A stretch of 64,000 nucleotides of DNA from Aliivibrio_A kagoshimensis (GCF_050337105.1 NZ_JAKJSQ010000017.1:1-64000); one strand, 5' to 3'. Shown: positions 1 to 8,488, numbered from the stretch's first letter. A program made the numbers and translations. Notes: generated by a model not told the origin, from the sequence alone.

Positions 1-281
1 ATTTGACTGTGTCAATAAGTCGAAACTTATCGATTAAGGCCACTCAGTTCATTGAGATTATTTTTTGATAATCTATTCACGAGTGCCCACACAAATTGCA
101 TGGTCAAATTGTTAAAGAGCAATTCTTAAACTTTTAAACCTTTCGGTCAGTTCGTTTAAGTGGACGGCCATTTTAGCGATTTAAGCTCTAGTGTCAAACA
201 CTTTTTTAAACTTATTTCTCGTGGCTTGTTGTCCTACTGACTGAGGCTAAATCCTTATTGGAAGCGGCTCTCCGTGTCAGT
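1..281 (-). other. rRNA operon leader (5' external transcribed region), partial
   Basis: This is the transcribed leader of an rRNA operon read leftwards; the 16S gene lies beyond the left edge. The minus strand at 106-121 carries the antitermination boxA, TGCTCTTTAACAATTT, which recruits the NusB/NusE antitermination complex. The leader starts near 281 at the P1 start site and includes P2. No 16S 5' end is visible, so the leader runs past position 1. boxA-like sequence also occurs in 16S-23S spacers, but here it directly follows two rrn-type promoters, which fixes it as the leader. Confidence 0.85.
170..197 (-). promoter_or_regulatory. rRNA operon promoter P2
   Basis: A minus-strand -35 TTGACA (192-197) and -10 TAAAAT (170-175) have a 16-bp spacer. 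It lies about 120 bp downstream of P1, matching the tandem P1-P2 layout of gammaproteobacterial rrn operons, and about 50 bp upstream of boxA. Confidence 0.8.
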
Positions 282-289
282 GAGGTGGC

Positions 290-317
290 ATTATAGGGAG
301 TTAGATCACATTGACAA
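290..317 (-). promoter_or_regulatory. rRNA operon promoter P1
   Basis: On the minus strand a -35 TTGTCA (312-317) and a -10 TATAAT (290-295) are separated by 16 bp. The -10 and discriminator (TCCCTATAATGCCACC) and the start region (CACTGACACGG) closely resemble E. coli rrn P1. The start is about 281. The A/T-rich stretch at 318-350 is in the right place for an UP element. Growth-rate and ppGpp control is expected from the family, not shown here. Confidence 0.88.
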
Positions 318-437
318 GTCTTTTTATGAATATTTCAAACAAATCAACTCAACCGTTGATTTATTGTACGATTCGCCCTTTTTATATCCTCTTTTTCATC
401 ATAACCTATAATCACAAGTAACCTTTTGGAGATTCAA

Positions 438-980
438 ATGAGCCAGGCACTACGTAGCTACCGCGGAATAACACCGACTATTGGTAAAAATGTGTATATA
501 GATAGCTCTTCGGTATTGTATGGAGAGATAACAATAGGTGATGATTCTAGTATCTGGCCTTTAGTTGCCGCTCGTGGCGATGTTAATCACATCATCATTG
601 GTGAAAGAAGCAATGTACAGGACGGCTCAGTGCTTCATGTCACTCATAAAAACCAAGAGAAACCAGAAGGCAGCCCACTAATCATAGGCAATGATGTAAC
701 CATTGGCCATAAAGTCATGCTACATGGCTGTGAGATAGGTGATCGCGTTCTAGTGGGTATGGGAAGCATTGTTCTTGATGACGTGGTTATTGAAGATGAC
801 GTAATGATTGGTGCAGGAAGTTTGGTTCCACCAGGAAAGCGATTAGAGAGTGGCTTCTTATATATAGGCAGCCCCGTAAAACAAGCTCGCCGCCTATCAG
901 ATAAAGAATCCGCATTTCTGCAAAAGTCCGCAGACAATTACGTTGCCAACAAAAATGATTATTTAAACGAAACTAAATAA
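438..980 (+). CDS. yrdA: YrdA-like gamma-class carbonic anhydrase family protein
   Basis: A 180-residue left-handed beta-helix protein made of hexapeptide repeats ([LIV]-G-x-x-x-x), strongly similar to E. coli YrdA. Histidines near residues 70, 91 and 96 (in VTHKN and GHKVMLHG) are at the places where gamma carbonic anhydrases bind metal, so it is probably a cytoplasmic trimer binding zinc or iron; whether it hydrates CO2 is not established for YrdA. An in-frame TTG exists at 426, but the ATG at 438 has GGAG six bases upstream and gives the family N-terminus MSQALRSYRG. It is divergent from the rRNA operon, with TATAAT at 407-412 as a possible -10. Its 3' end overlaps the convergent yrdB by 8 bp. 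Confidence 0.9.
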   Translation: MSQALRSYRGITPTIGKNVYIDSSSVLYGEITIGDDSSIWPLVAARGDVNHIIIGERSNVQDGSVLHVTHKNQEKPEGSPLIIGNDVTIGHKVMLHGCEIGDRVLVGMGSIVLDDVVIEDDVMIGAGSLVPPGKRLESGFLYIGSPVKQARRLSDKESAFLQKSADNYVANKNDYLNETK

Positions 981-1230
981 GCGCTATTTGTCCTGATTCT
1001 GTAAAACACTCCTCTTCTATACGCTCTTCTATTATCTCTTCGATATCAAAACGAAGCGATTCAAATATGGAGAGCCCCTCTTTACTATTATATATCTTTT
1101 TCCCGCTCTCTTTTTCTAACCAATCTTTACTCACCCAGCACTCTATTAACTGACCGGATTGTTGCGCTGGAAAGTTAACGCCCTCATTTACCCATTGTTG
1201 AATATCAGGGAATAGAATATGTTGATTCAT
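973..1230 (-). CDS. yrdB: YrdB family protein (DUF1488)
   Basis: An 85-residue soluble acidic protein of unknown function, recognised from its place next to aroE and yrdA and by its general resemblance to the DUF1488 family. The C-terminal half is strongly acidic (EEIIEERIEEE). Its ATG shares one base with the aroE stop (TAATG), so the two are translationally coupled. The last 8 bp overlap the 3' end of convergent yrdA, and no terminator hairpin is evident between them. Confidence 0.75.
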   Translation of the reverse strand: MNQHILFPDIQQWVNEGVNFPAQQSGQLIECWVSKDWLEKESGKKIYNSKEGLSIFESLRFDIEEIIEERIEEECFTESGQIALI

Positions 1231-2054
1231 TACAGCCCCTCAAGGTTCTTTCTTAACTCACGCAATACCTGTTTTCCGCCTGGCCTAATTCCACGCCACA
1301 GCATAAAACTTTCAGCAGCTTGACCGACTAACATCCCTAAACCGTCATAAGCTCTCAACGCTCCACAATCGAGTGCCCACTGATTAAAACAGGTCCCCCC
1401 TTTGCCATACATCATGTCATAGCAGATGGTTTGATTTGAAATACAGCTTGAGTCAATGCCCGGCAACTCTCCATTAAGGCTCGCCGAGGTCGAGTTAATA
1501 ATGACATCATAACGCTGCATGCTGGCTGCTTCTAATGAGCAAGCGTTTACTTGGCCATATTCAGTAAACTGATCTGCAAGCAGTTGAGCTTTGCTTGCTG
1601 TTCTATTAGCAATCGTGAGTGTGGCGGGTTGTTGCTTAAGAAGTGGAAGTATCGAACCTCGAGCAGCACCACCCGCACCGATGATTAATATGTTGGCATC
1701 CTTAAGGTTGGTTTGATACAGCAAGAGATCTTGCACCAAACCTTCTCCATCGGTGTTGTCCCCCAAAATAATCCCATCATCTAGCTTCTTCAGGGTATTC
1801 ACCGCACCCGCACGTTGAGCTCGCTCTGTTAATTTATCGGCAAATTGGAAGGCTTGCTCTTTAAAAGGAACCGTTACATTACAGCCGCGTCCCGAGCGTG
1901 CAAAAAAATCTGTTACGGATTCGATAAAGGCATCTATTGGCGCTTCAATAGCAATATACTCTATTGGCTGTTGAGTCTGACGAGCGAAAAGGGTGTGGAT
2001 ATAGGGGGATTTACTGTGCTTAATCGGATTACCGAAAACGGCGTATCTGTCCAT
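1230..2054 (-). CDS. aroE: Shikimate dehydrogenase (NADP+)
   Basis: Reduces 3-dehydroshikimate to shikimate in chorismate and aromatic amino-acid synthesis. The 274-residue protein has Ser14 and Ser16 in KHSKSPYIH for substrate binding, catalytic Lys65 in NVTVPFKE, Asp102 in NTDGEG, and the dinucleotide motif GAGGAARG at 127-134. The C-terminal GLGMLVGQAAESF contains the conserved Gln. The frame is open to 2072, but the ATG at 2054 gives the standard N-terminus MDRYAVFGNP and has GAGG upstream. It probably forms an operon tsaC-aroE-yrdB: the gap to tsaC is 73 bp and it overlaps yrdB by one base. Confidence 0.95.
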   Translation of the reverse strand: MDRYAVFGNPIKHSKSPYIHTLFARQTQQPIEYIAIEAPIDAFIESVTDFFARSGRGCNVTVPFKEQAFQFADKLTERAQRAGAVNTLKKLDDGIILGDNTDGEGLVQDLLLYQTNLKDANILIIGAGGAARGSILPLLKQQPATLTIANRTASKAQLLADQFTEYGQVNACSLEAASMQRYDVIINSTSASLNGELPGIDSSCISNQTICYDMMYGKGGTCFNQWALDCGALRAYDGLGMLVGQAAESFMLWRGIRPGGKQVLRELRKNLEGL

Positions 2055-2127
2055 GGGAGCCTCTAACAACAAGAATAATAGTACTCAATACTCATGACGT
2101 TATCACACCCGATACAACTATCAAGCA

Positions 2128-2685
2128 TTAACCTTGGCGTAATACATTACCGGTAAGAGCATCTCTTATTTCAGTCGGGGTCTCTCTATTACCCACTACG
2201 CCATGCAAGATGGTCACTTGCTGTTGATTAAATTGTTGCTCAACTTCAGCAACGGTTCGGCAAGGAGGCAAAGTGGTTAGATTAGCGCTGGTCGAGGTAA
2301 TTGCAGCGCCAAACTCATTACATAGACTCTGCACATCAGCATGAGCCGTCACCCTAACGGCAATAGAGTTAAACTGCCCGCAAAGTAACTTAGAGACCCC
2401 AGACTTGATTGGCATAACCCAAGTAACGGGGCCTGGCCATGTCGATAATATTCGCTGCTTAACTTCGGCGCTTACGGCTGACCATTCGATGTAAGGATTC
2501 AGCTGTTCAATATTGGCGGCAATTAAGATTAATCCTTTATGGCTTGGACGCTGTTTTAAATTCAGCAGTTTCTGTATTGCTTGTTCATTCGTCGGATCGC
2601 AACCAACGCCAAAAACACCCTCGGTAGGGTAAGCAATCACTTCACCACTGTTCAGGGCGGTTACGACATTTTTCAAATTTTTCAT
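2128..2685 (-). CDS. tsaC: L-threonylcarbamoyladenylate synthase TsaC
   Basis: Makes threonylcarbamoyl-AMP from threonine, bicarbonate and ATP, the first step of the t6A modification at A37 of ANN-decoding tRNAs. The 185-residue protein has the YrdC-fold signatures AYPTEGVFGVGCDP near residue 20, KQRPSHKGLILIA near 45 and STSANLT near 132. The length matches the short TsaC form without the C-terminal Sua5 domain. The ATG at 2685 has GGAG at good spacing. It is the first gene of the leftward tsaC-aroE-yrdB group and lies after the purE terminator. Confidence 0.93.
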   Translation of the reverse strand: MKNLKNVVTALNSGEVIAYPTEGVFGVGCDPTNEQAIQKLLNLKQRPSHKGLILIAANIEQLNPYIEWSAVSAEVKQRILSTWPGPVTWVMPIKSGVSKLLCGQFNSIAVRVTAHADVQSLCNEFGAAITSTSANLTTLPPCRTVAEVEQQFNQQQVTILHGVVGNRETPTEIRDALTGNVLRQG

Positions 2686-2718
2686 TAACAGCTCCTGATA
2701 TTGAGCAAACGACAGTCA

Positions 2719-2746
2719 TAAAAAAGGCGCTCCCATGAGAGCGCCT
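2719..2746 (-). terminator. Rho-independent terminator after purE
   Basis: A minus-strand 8-bp stem AGGCGCTC/GAGCGCCT with a 6-base loop, followed by a run of six T. It separates purE from tsaC, so purE looks monocistronic. Confidence 0.85.
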
Positions 2747-2760
2747 CAGTAGTCAAGGAC

Positions 2761-2794
2761 TATACCCAAACTACTTCAGGATGCAACATCCTGA
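2761..2794. repeat. Intergenic palindromic element, possible Vibrio dispersed repeat
   Basis: TATACCCAAACTACT at 2761-2775 is joined to a perfect 8-bp inverted repeat TCAGGATG (2776-2783) / CATCCTGA (2787-2794) with loop CAA. TATACCCAA-type sequence joined to a small hairpin resembles dispersed intergenic repeats that I recall from Vibrio genomes. Only one clear copy is in this window, so the repeat status is inferred. Confidence 0.4.
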
Positions 2795-2810
2795 CATATT
2801 CCAATACAAT

Positions 2811-3317
2811 TTAGCCTTGCAGACGTGCTTGTAGAGCGGCATCTTTCGCCATTACGTCTTCTGCATTCTTTTGACGGTTTGCTTTTACTGCTGCTTTTAG
2901 TTCAGCGTCACCCGTCGCTAAAATTTGTGCTGCAAGGTAACCTGCATTTTTAGCACCAGCACTACCGATAGCAACAGTAGCAACCGGAACACCACCAGGC
3001 ATCATCGCCGTTGAAAGTAGAGCGTCCATTCCTTGCAGTGGGCCTGCATCAATTGGCACACCAATGACAGGTAGTGTCGTGATTCCAGCAACAGCACCTG
3101 CTAAGTGAGCTGCTAAACCAGCCGCACAAATAAACACACCACAACCACGAGCTTCAGCATCAGTCACATAACTGTGAGTCGCCGCTGGTGTACGGTGTGC
3201 AGAAGTAACTTTAACTTCCGTTGTAATATTGAATGACTTTAAAACGTCTAAAGTAGATTGCATTACTGGTAGATCAGAGTCCGATCCCATTAAAACCGCA
3301 ACAAATGGCTTGTTCAT
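2811..3317 (-). CDS. purE: 5-(carboxyamino)imidazole ribonucleotide mutase, atypical PurE
   Basis: PurE-family enzyme of de novo purine synthesis that forms CAIR (4-carboxy-5-aminoimidazole ribonucleotide). The 168-residue protein has the substrate motifs MGSDSD near residue 10 and SAHRTP near 40. The flavodoxin-like core is complete, but its sequence differs from the usual gammaproteobacterial enzyme: AGLAAHLAG replaces GGAAHLPG, and MPGGVPVATVAIG replaces the usual MPKGI/MPRGI form. purK normally follows purE in Vibrio; here a terminator and then tsaC follow, with no purK in the window. The cell may have purK elsewhere, or this PurE may use AIR and CO2 directly; the sequence does not decide. 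A PurR-like box overlaps the start of the transcript. Confidence 0.88.
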   Translation of the reverse strand: MNKPFVAVLMGSDSDLPVMQSTLDVLKSFNITTEVKVTSAHRTPAATHSYVTDAEARGCGVFICAAGLAAHLAGAVAGITTLPVIGVPIDAGPLQGMDALLSTAMMPGGVPVATVAIGSAGAKNAGYLAAQILATGDAELKAAVKANRQKNAEDVMAKDAALQARLQG

Positions 3318-3341
3318 TCAAATTTCCTTTCATATTAAGTG

Positions 3342-3357
3342 ACGTAAACGATTGCCT
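3342..3357 (-). promoter_or_regulatory. Putative PurR operator of purE
   Basis: ACGTAAACGATTGCCT matches the PurR consensus ACGCAAACGTTTGCGT at 13 of 16 positions. It lies just downstream of a minus-strand -10 TATAAT (3362-3367) and 25 bp upstream of the purE ATG, a repressing position. The -35 is poor. Confidence 0.6.
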
Positions 3358-3394
3358 GCGCATTATACGGACAGAATTGGAAATGATCGATAAT

Positions 3395-3937
3395 TTATTT
3401 TTGGAAGTTGTTACACTTTTTGTCAGCGCACTGATAACGGGTACCAGAGGCCATATTTCGCTCCACTAGCAGTGGGAAATGACACTCACTACATTCACCC
3501 GCAACTGGGAGGTGATTCACAGCAAAACGGCACTTCGGGTAACCATCACACGCGTAGAAGGTTTTACCAAAACGAGACTGCCTCTCAATCAACTGTCCTT
3601 TTTTGCATTCAGGACACTTAGCTAAAGGTTCAACGCTTTCAGGCTCTTGTTGATTTAATGGCTCTATATGGTGACATTCAGGAAAAGAGGAGCAGCCAAT
3701 AAACATACCAAACCGCCCCTGCCTCAATACCAGTTCATTAGCACACTCAGGGCAAGGTAAACCGAGTTCTTTGACAATATGACCGTCATTTTGGTGTAGC
3801 GCTCGGGTGAAATCACAAGCAGGAAACGCTACGCAACCTAAAAATGGGCCTCTTTTACTGTGTTTAATGGTTAATTCACTGCTGCACTGTGGACACATCT
3901 CAACCAGTGCATGTTCATGTTGTGTAAATAGCTCCAT
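3395..3937 (-). CDS. yrdD: Topoisomerase-type C4 zinc-finger protein YrdD
   Basis: A 180-residue protein built of four successive C4 zinc ribbons like those at the C-terminus of DNA topoisomerase I (CPQC..CVAFPAC, CPEC..CSSFPEC, CPEC..CDGYPKC, CSEC..CADKKC). It has no topoisomerase catalytic domain, so it is probably a nucleic-acid-binding accessory protein of unknown function. It overlaps the smg stop by one base (TGATG), giving an operon dprA-smg-yrdD, which is the usual context. Confidence 0.88.
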   Translation of the reverse strand: MELFTQHEHALVEMCPQCSSELTIKHSKRGPFLGCVAFPACDFTRALHQNDGHIVKELGLPCPECANELVLRQGRFGMFIGCSSFPECHHIEPLNQQEPESVEPLAKCPECKKGQLIERQSRFGKTFYACDGYPKCRFAVNHLPVAGECSECHFPLLVERNMASGTRYQCADKKCNNFQK

Positions 3938-4413
3938 CAGTGCTGCATGCCTTGCTCTGTATTGTATATCAGCTCTTCCATCTGATTATAAGCACTCTCA
4001 TTACCAGGAACGTTAAACAACACCATTAAAATAACCCATTTAAGATCATCTAAAGAGAACTCTGCAGTATCCAGCTCCATCACTCTATCAATGATCATTT
4101 CTCGAGTTTCATTGTTCAATACATTGATCTGTTCAAGGAATAAAATAAAACCACGACACTGGACATCTAAGCGCTCACTTTCAATCAAGGTATAGATGCG
4201 CATTGACGCAGAGCCACGACTGATTAAGTAAGGACCTCCATCCTCTTCTTGCAAAATAGCTAACTGCTCTAACCACTGTAGGGCTTTATAGATATCTTGC
4301 TGATAAAACCCAGCCCGTAGTAGTTCCTCTTCGAGCTTATCTTGATCGACGGTTAACTCTACATCGTTATGTTGTATGTACGTTTCAAATAAGTACATCA
4401 GAATATCCATCAT
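3937..4413 (-). CDS. smg: Smg family protein (DUF494)
   Basis: A 158-residue acidic helical protein, similar along its whole length to E. coli Smg: the N-terminus MMDILMYLFETYI matches MFDVLMYLFETYI, and the stretch FSLDDLKWVILMVLFN near residue 125 is conserved. Function is unknown; the gene is always found beside dprA. Two ATGs are adjacent (4413, 4410), and alignment with the family favours 4413. It starts 2 bp after dprA and overlaps yrdD by one base. Confidence 0.9.
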   Translation of the reverse strand: MMDILMYLFETYIQHNDVELTVDQDKLEEELLRAGFYQQDIYKALQWLEQLAILQEEDGGPYLISRGSASMRIYTLIESERLDVQCRGFILFLEQINVLNNETREMIIDRVMELDTAEFSLDDLKWVILMVLFNVPGNESAYNQMEELIYNTEQGMQH

Positions 4414-4415
4414 GG

Positions 4416-5516
4416 CTAACCCCTCCGTTTTCTAATATATCCACCTGGGACTGCGATGATAAAACCTTGCAACTCCAACTCAAGGAGCTGCATCATAATT
4501 TCGTGCACTGGCTGATTGCAAGCTTGTGCAATAAAATCAACGGGAGTCACTTTGCTCCCCACGTTAGCTAACACTTCGGGAAATGGCAGTTCCCCTACTT
4601 GTGATTGTACTTCAAAAAGTGTCATTTGGTTAGTCATTGCGCACTCAGTTAACACTCCGACTTCATTAATAATCTCATTAATGTTATCCACTAGGTAGGC
4701 GCCTCCTTTTATCAAGGCATTACACCCTCGACTCGTTGGGTTATGAATGGATCCAGGCAGAGCAAAGACCTCACGCCCCTGTTCATTGGCATAACGGGCA
4801 GTAATCAGTGAACCGCTTTTCTCTGCTGCTTCAATCACCAGCACTCCTGTAGACAGGCCGCTTATCATACGATTCCGTCTTGGGAAATGTTGGGGCCTAG
4901 GTTTGGCATCTGGACGAAACTCTGACACTAACGCCCCTTGTTCAATGATCTTTTGTGCCAACGTTCGATGACGAGCAGGGTAGATTTCTGATAACCCGGA
5001 ACCTAATACAGCAATAGTCTCCCCTTCTGCTTTTAGTGCCCCTTGATGAGCATAGCCATCTACGCCCAGTGCCAAGCCGCTAGTAATCACATACCCCTGC
5101 TTAGCTAACTCATAGGAGAACTGGTGCGCAGACTCTAAACCATCAACAGTGGCATTTCGGCTACCAACAACGGCGATTTGAGGCGCAGACAGCGCATTCA
5201 CTCTACCTTGCACAAACAGAATAGGTGGTGGGGACGCTATTTCCTTTAATAGAGATGGATAGTAGGGGGAGTGCAGATGAAGAATATGACAAGAGGGTTG
5301 AGACTGCCACTGCAGTGCTCGTTCAATATCTCTGTTTAAAGGTGCATGTAAATAGAGAACCTGTGACGCTGATAACCCACAAGCGACCAACTGCTGGCTG
5401 GAATAAGAGAGTAAGTTTTCAGGGGAGTCGATAGAGAGCAGTCGTGATAACTTCTGACCGCCCAACCCAGGAGTAAAACCCAGTGTTAGCCACGGTATCA
5501 ACGTTTTTTCATCCAT
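4416..5516 (-). CDS. dprA: DNA-processing protein DprA (Smf)
   Basis: Loads RecA onto incoming single-stranded DNA during natural transformation, in the cytoplasm. The 366-residue protein has an N-terminal helix-hairpin-helix-like part, then the DprA Rossmann fold with VGSRNATVDG (near 117), SGLALGVDGYAHQGAL (near 144), GSGLSEIYPARH and FPRRNRMISGLS (near 210), and a C-terminal winged-helix part ending GGYIRKRRG. Length and motifs fit the full family. It heads the leftward dprA-smg-yrdD operon and is divergent from def. Together with comM in this window, it is a competence gene. Confidence 0.94.
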   Translation of the reverse strand: MDEKTLIPWLTLGFTPGLGGQKLSRLLSIDSPENLLSYSSQQLVACGLSASQVLYLHAPLNRDIERALQWQSQPSCHILHLHSPYYPSLLKEIASPPPILFVQGRVNALSAPQIAVVGSRNATVDGLESAHQFSYELAKQGYVITSGLALGVDGYAHQGALKAEGETIAVLGSGLSEIYPARHRTLAQKIIEQGALVSEFRPDAKPRPQHFPRRNRMISGLSTGVLVIEAAEKSGSLITARYANEQGREVFALPGSIHNPTSRGCNALIKGGAYLVDNINEIINEVGVLTECAMTNQMTLFEVQSQVGELPFPEVLANVGSKVTPVDFIAQACNQPVHEIMMQLLELELQGFIIAVPGGYIRKRRG

Positions 5517-5635
5517 TATCCTACCCTTTCCTAAATTTGAGGTAGATTTGATGCTGTCATTTCGTTCATAAAATGACTAGAATTGGTGCCATAAAGTTAT
5601 GCTGTTTTCGGCGCAGTTCAATATTTAGAGTGTCT

Positions 5636-6145
5636 ATGTCTGTATTAAATGTTTTAACGTTCCCGGATGAACGATTACGCACGGTTGCAAAAGAGGTTGA
5701 AACCGTAACCCCTGAACTTCAAACCTTCATTAATGACATGATTGATACCATGTATGACGAAGAGGGCATTGGCCTAGCAGCCACTCAGGTTGATTGCCAT
5801 AAGAGAATCGTTGTTATCGATATCTCTGAAGAGCGCAATGACCCTATCGTGCTTATCAACCCAGTCATTACAGAGAAACGTGGTGAAGATGGTATCGAAG
5901 AGGGATGCCTCTCTGTGCCAGGTGCGCGCGCTCTGGTTCCACGAGCTGCTGAAGTCTCCGTAACAGCATTAGATAGAGAGGGAAAAAGCTTCTCTTTTGA
6001 AGCGGATGATCTACTGGCTATCTGTGTTCAACACGAATTAGACCACTTGCAAGGTAAGCTATTTGTGGATTACCTATCACCGTTAAAGCGCCAGCGCATC
6101 AAGCAAAAACTAGAAAAGATTAAGCGTTATAACGAAAAAAATTAA
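5636..6145 (+). CDS. def: Peptide deformylase
   Basis: Removes the formyl group from the N-terminal methionine of new proteins. The three metal-site motifs are GIGLAATQ (residues 44-51), EGCLS (Cys91) and HELDH (133-137). The frame is open from 5573, but the ATG at 5636 gives the usual 169 residues and the N-terminus MSVLNVLTFPD. It is the first gene of def-fmt-rsmB-trkA-trkH, 15 bp before fmt. Metal is presumably Fe2+, by family. Confidence 0.96.
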   Translation: MSVLNVLTFPDERLRTVAKEVETVTPELQTFINDMIDTMYDEEGIGLAATQVDCHKRIVVIDISEERNDPIVLINPVITEKRGEDGIEEGCLSVPGARALVPRAAEVSVTALDREGKSFSFEADDLLAICVQHELDHLQGKLFVDYLSPLKRQRIKQKLEKIKRYNEKN

Positions 6146-6160
6146 ATTATAGAGGTTACT

Positions 6161-7117
6161 TTGAGCAAATCACTTCGTATTGTTTTTGCTGGTACTCCTG
6201 ATTTCGCCGCCCGTCATCTGGCGGCGTTGTTGTCTTCTCAGCATGAGATTATTGGTGTCTACACCCAACCTGATCGCCCAGCAGGTCGTGGCAAAAGACT
6301 CACTGCCAGTCCAGTAAAAAATATCGCATTAGAGCATGATATTCCTGTCTATCAGCCAGAAAATTTCAAGAGTGATGATGCCAAACAACAACTAAAAGCA
6401 TTAGATGCCGATCTCATGGTGGTTGTCGCTTATGGGCTACTACTGCCACAAGTGGTGTTAGACACACCAAAACTAGGTTGCATCAATGTACATGGTTCAC
6501 TTCTTCCTCGTTGGCGTGGAGCGGCACCCATTCAGCGCTCAATTTGGGCTGGCGATAAAGAGACTGGCGTCACTATCATGCAGATGGATCTAGGTTTAGA
6601 TACTGGTGACATGTTAAGTATCGCCTCTCTAGAGATTGCCGAAAATGATACTAGCGCCACCATGTACGAAAAGTTAGCTCAATTAGGGCCAACTGCACTG
6701 ATTGATTGTCTATCAACAATAGCTGATGGCTCAGTGGTGGCGGAAAAACAAAATGATGAACTCTCTAACTATGCGAAGAAACTCAGTAAAGAAGAAGCTA
6801 AAATTGATTGGAGCCTGGACGCCAACACCATTGAACGTTGTGTTCGTGCTTTTAATCCATGGCCAATGAGTTTCTTCTCCGTTGCCGATCAAAATGTCAA
6901 AGTGTGGCAAAGCCGCGCTGAGCCACTAGAGAGCGGTGATAGCGACGCACCTGTTGGCACCATTTTTAAAGCAGACAAAACCGGCATCTATGTAGTGACA
7001 GGCGATGGCGCTATTGTGTTTGAACAACTACAGATCCCAGGTAAAAAAGCGATGCCCGTTCAAGATCTTTTAAACTCTCGTAAAGAGTGGTTTGAAGTCG
7101 GCACCGTACTCAACTAG
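6161..7117 (+). CDS. fmt: Methionyl-tRNA formyltransferase
   Basis: Transfers a formyl group from 10-formyl-THF to initiator Met-tRNA. The 318-residue protein has the family start MSKSLRIVFAGTPDFAARH, the QPDRPAGRG loop near residue 40, and the active-site segment HGSLLPRWRGAAP near 110; the C-terminal OB-like domain ends with LLNSRKEWF. The start codon is TTG at 6161, supported by GAGG six bases upstream and by alignment with E. coli Fmt; no nearby ATG fits. Confidence 0.96.
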   Translation: MSKSLRIVFAGTPDFAARHLAALLSSQHEIIGVYTQPDRPAGRGKRLTASPVKNIALEHDIPVYQPENFKSDDAKQQLKALDADLMVVVAYGLLLPQVVLDTPKLGCINVHGSLLPRWRGAAPIQRSIWAGDKETGVTIMQMDLGLDTGDMLSIASLEIAENDTSATMYEKLAQLGPTALIDCLSTIADGSVVAEKQNDELSNYAKKLSKEEAKIDWSLDANTIERCVRAFNPWPMSFFSVADQNVKVWQSRAEPLESGDSDAPVGTIFKADKTGIYVVTGDGAIVFEQLQIPGKKAMPVQDLLNSRKEWFEVGTVLN

Positions 7118-7174
7118 TTTACTTCTCTTTTTCAAGGCTGATTGATGATCGGCCTTTATGTTAGGTACCCAACC

Positions 7175-8452
7175 ATGAATGTTCGCGCTACGGCAGCCAA
7201 TGTTATCTTTCAAGTTGTCGATCAAGGGCAATCTCTATCCAATGTTTTGCCTGCAGCACAACAGCAAATTAAACCTCGAGATCAAGCGTTACTGCAAGAG
7301 ATATGCTATGGCGTTTTACGCTATTTACCACGCTTAGAATCCATTGCTAATGAGCTGATGGATAAACCCCTCAAAGGGAAGCAGCGAGTGTTTCATCATC
7401 TTATCTTAGTCGGTATCTACCAACTTAGTTTTATGAGAATCCCACCACATGCTGCCGTTGGTGAAACAGTAGAAGGCACAAAAGGATTAAAAGGGCCTCG
7501 TTTACGTGGTCTGATTAACGCCGTGCTTCGTAGCTATCAACGTGATCAAGAGGCTTTAGACCTAAAGGCAACCAGCCATAATGCTGGAAAATATGGCCAC
7601 CCAAGCTGGTTACTAAAATTGCTCCAAAACGCCTATCCTGAAAACTGGAAACAGATTGTGGAAGCAAACAATACTAAGGCGCCAATGTGGTTAAGGGTAA
7701 ACCGACAACACCATACTCGAGATGAGTATCAGCAGCTGTTAAATGCCGAAGAGATAGCCACAGAGATCCACCCAACCGCTCCGGACGCACTAAAGCTCGC
7801 CTCTCCTTGTGATGTCATGAAACTTCCAGGCTTCGAACAGGGTTGGGTGTCAGTGCAAGATGCCGCCGCTCAGCTGTCGGTTGAGTACCTAACACCACAA
7901 ACAGGTGAATTAATTCTGGATTGTTGTGCCGCTCCTGGTGGAAAAACTGCGCATATTCTAGAGCGAAGCTCGGAATGTAAAGTCGTCGCGATTGATTGTG
8001 ATGAGAATCGACTTAAACGAGTCCATGAGAATCTTGAGCGTCTGAACTTACAAGCAGAAGTCGTTTGCGGCGATGCACGATACCCTGAGCAGTGGTGGAG
8101 TGGTGAAAAGTTTGACCGAATCTTACTGGATGCTCCTTGTTCAGCTACGGGCGTTATTCGTCGACACCCTGACATAAAGTGGTTACGCAGAGCGGATGAC
8201 ATTGTTGCATTGACACAACTTCAAGCTGAAATTTTTGACGCCATGTGGCTTCAATTAAAGTCTGGTGGCACAATGGTTTATGCGACGTGTTCAATCACGC
8301 CACAAGAGAATAGAGATCAGGTCACGGCCTTTTTACAACGAACAGCTGATGCGTCACTGGTAAAGTCCGATCTGAATAATCCTGGCAACCAAATATTGCC
8401 CGGTGAACAAGATATGGATGGTTTCTATTATGCGGTATTAGAAAAAAAATAG
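7175..8452 (+). CDS. rsmB: 16S rRNA m5C967 methyltransferase RsmB
   Basis: Methylates cytosine 967 of 16S rRNA using SAM. The N-terminal 150 residues are NusB-like and bind RNA (VRATAANVIFQVVDQG). The catalytic domain has CAAPGGKTAH near residue 250, LDAPCSATGVIRRHPDIKW with one conserved Cys, and YATCSI near 369 with the nucleophile Cys. The ORF is open from a TTG at 7142, but the ATG at 7175 gives the family start MNVRATAANV and 425 residues. It is the third gene of the def operon. Confidence 0.95.
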   Translation: MNVRATAANVIFQVVDQGQSLSNVLPAAQQQIKPRDQALLQEICYGVLRYLPRLESIANELMDKPLKGKQRVFHHLILVGIYQLSFMRIPPHAAVGETVEGTKGLKGPRLRGLINAVLRSYQRDQEALDLKATSHNAGKYGHPSWLLKLLQNAYPENWKQIVEANNTKAPMWLRVNRQHHTRDEYQQLLNAEEIATEIHPTAPDALKLASPCDVMKLPGFEQGWVSVQDAAAQLSVEYLTPQTGELILDCCAAPGGKTAHILERSSECKVVAIDCDENRLKRVHENLERLNLQAEVVCGDARYPEQWWSGEKFDRILLDAPCSATGVIRRHPDIKWLRRADDIVALTQLQAEIFDAMWLQLKSGGTMVYATCSITPQENRDQVTAFLQRTADASLVKSDLNNPGNQILPGEQDMDGFYYAVLEKK

Positions 8453-8488
8453 TCATTCAACAGTATTGAACAAGCGTAGGCTCATATT

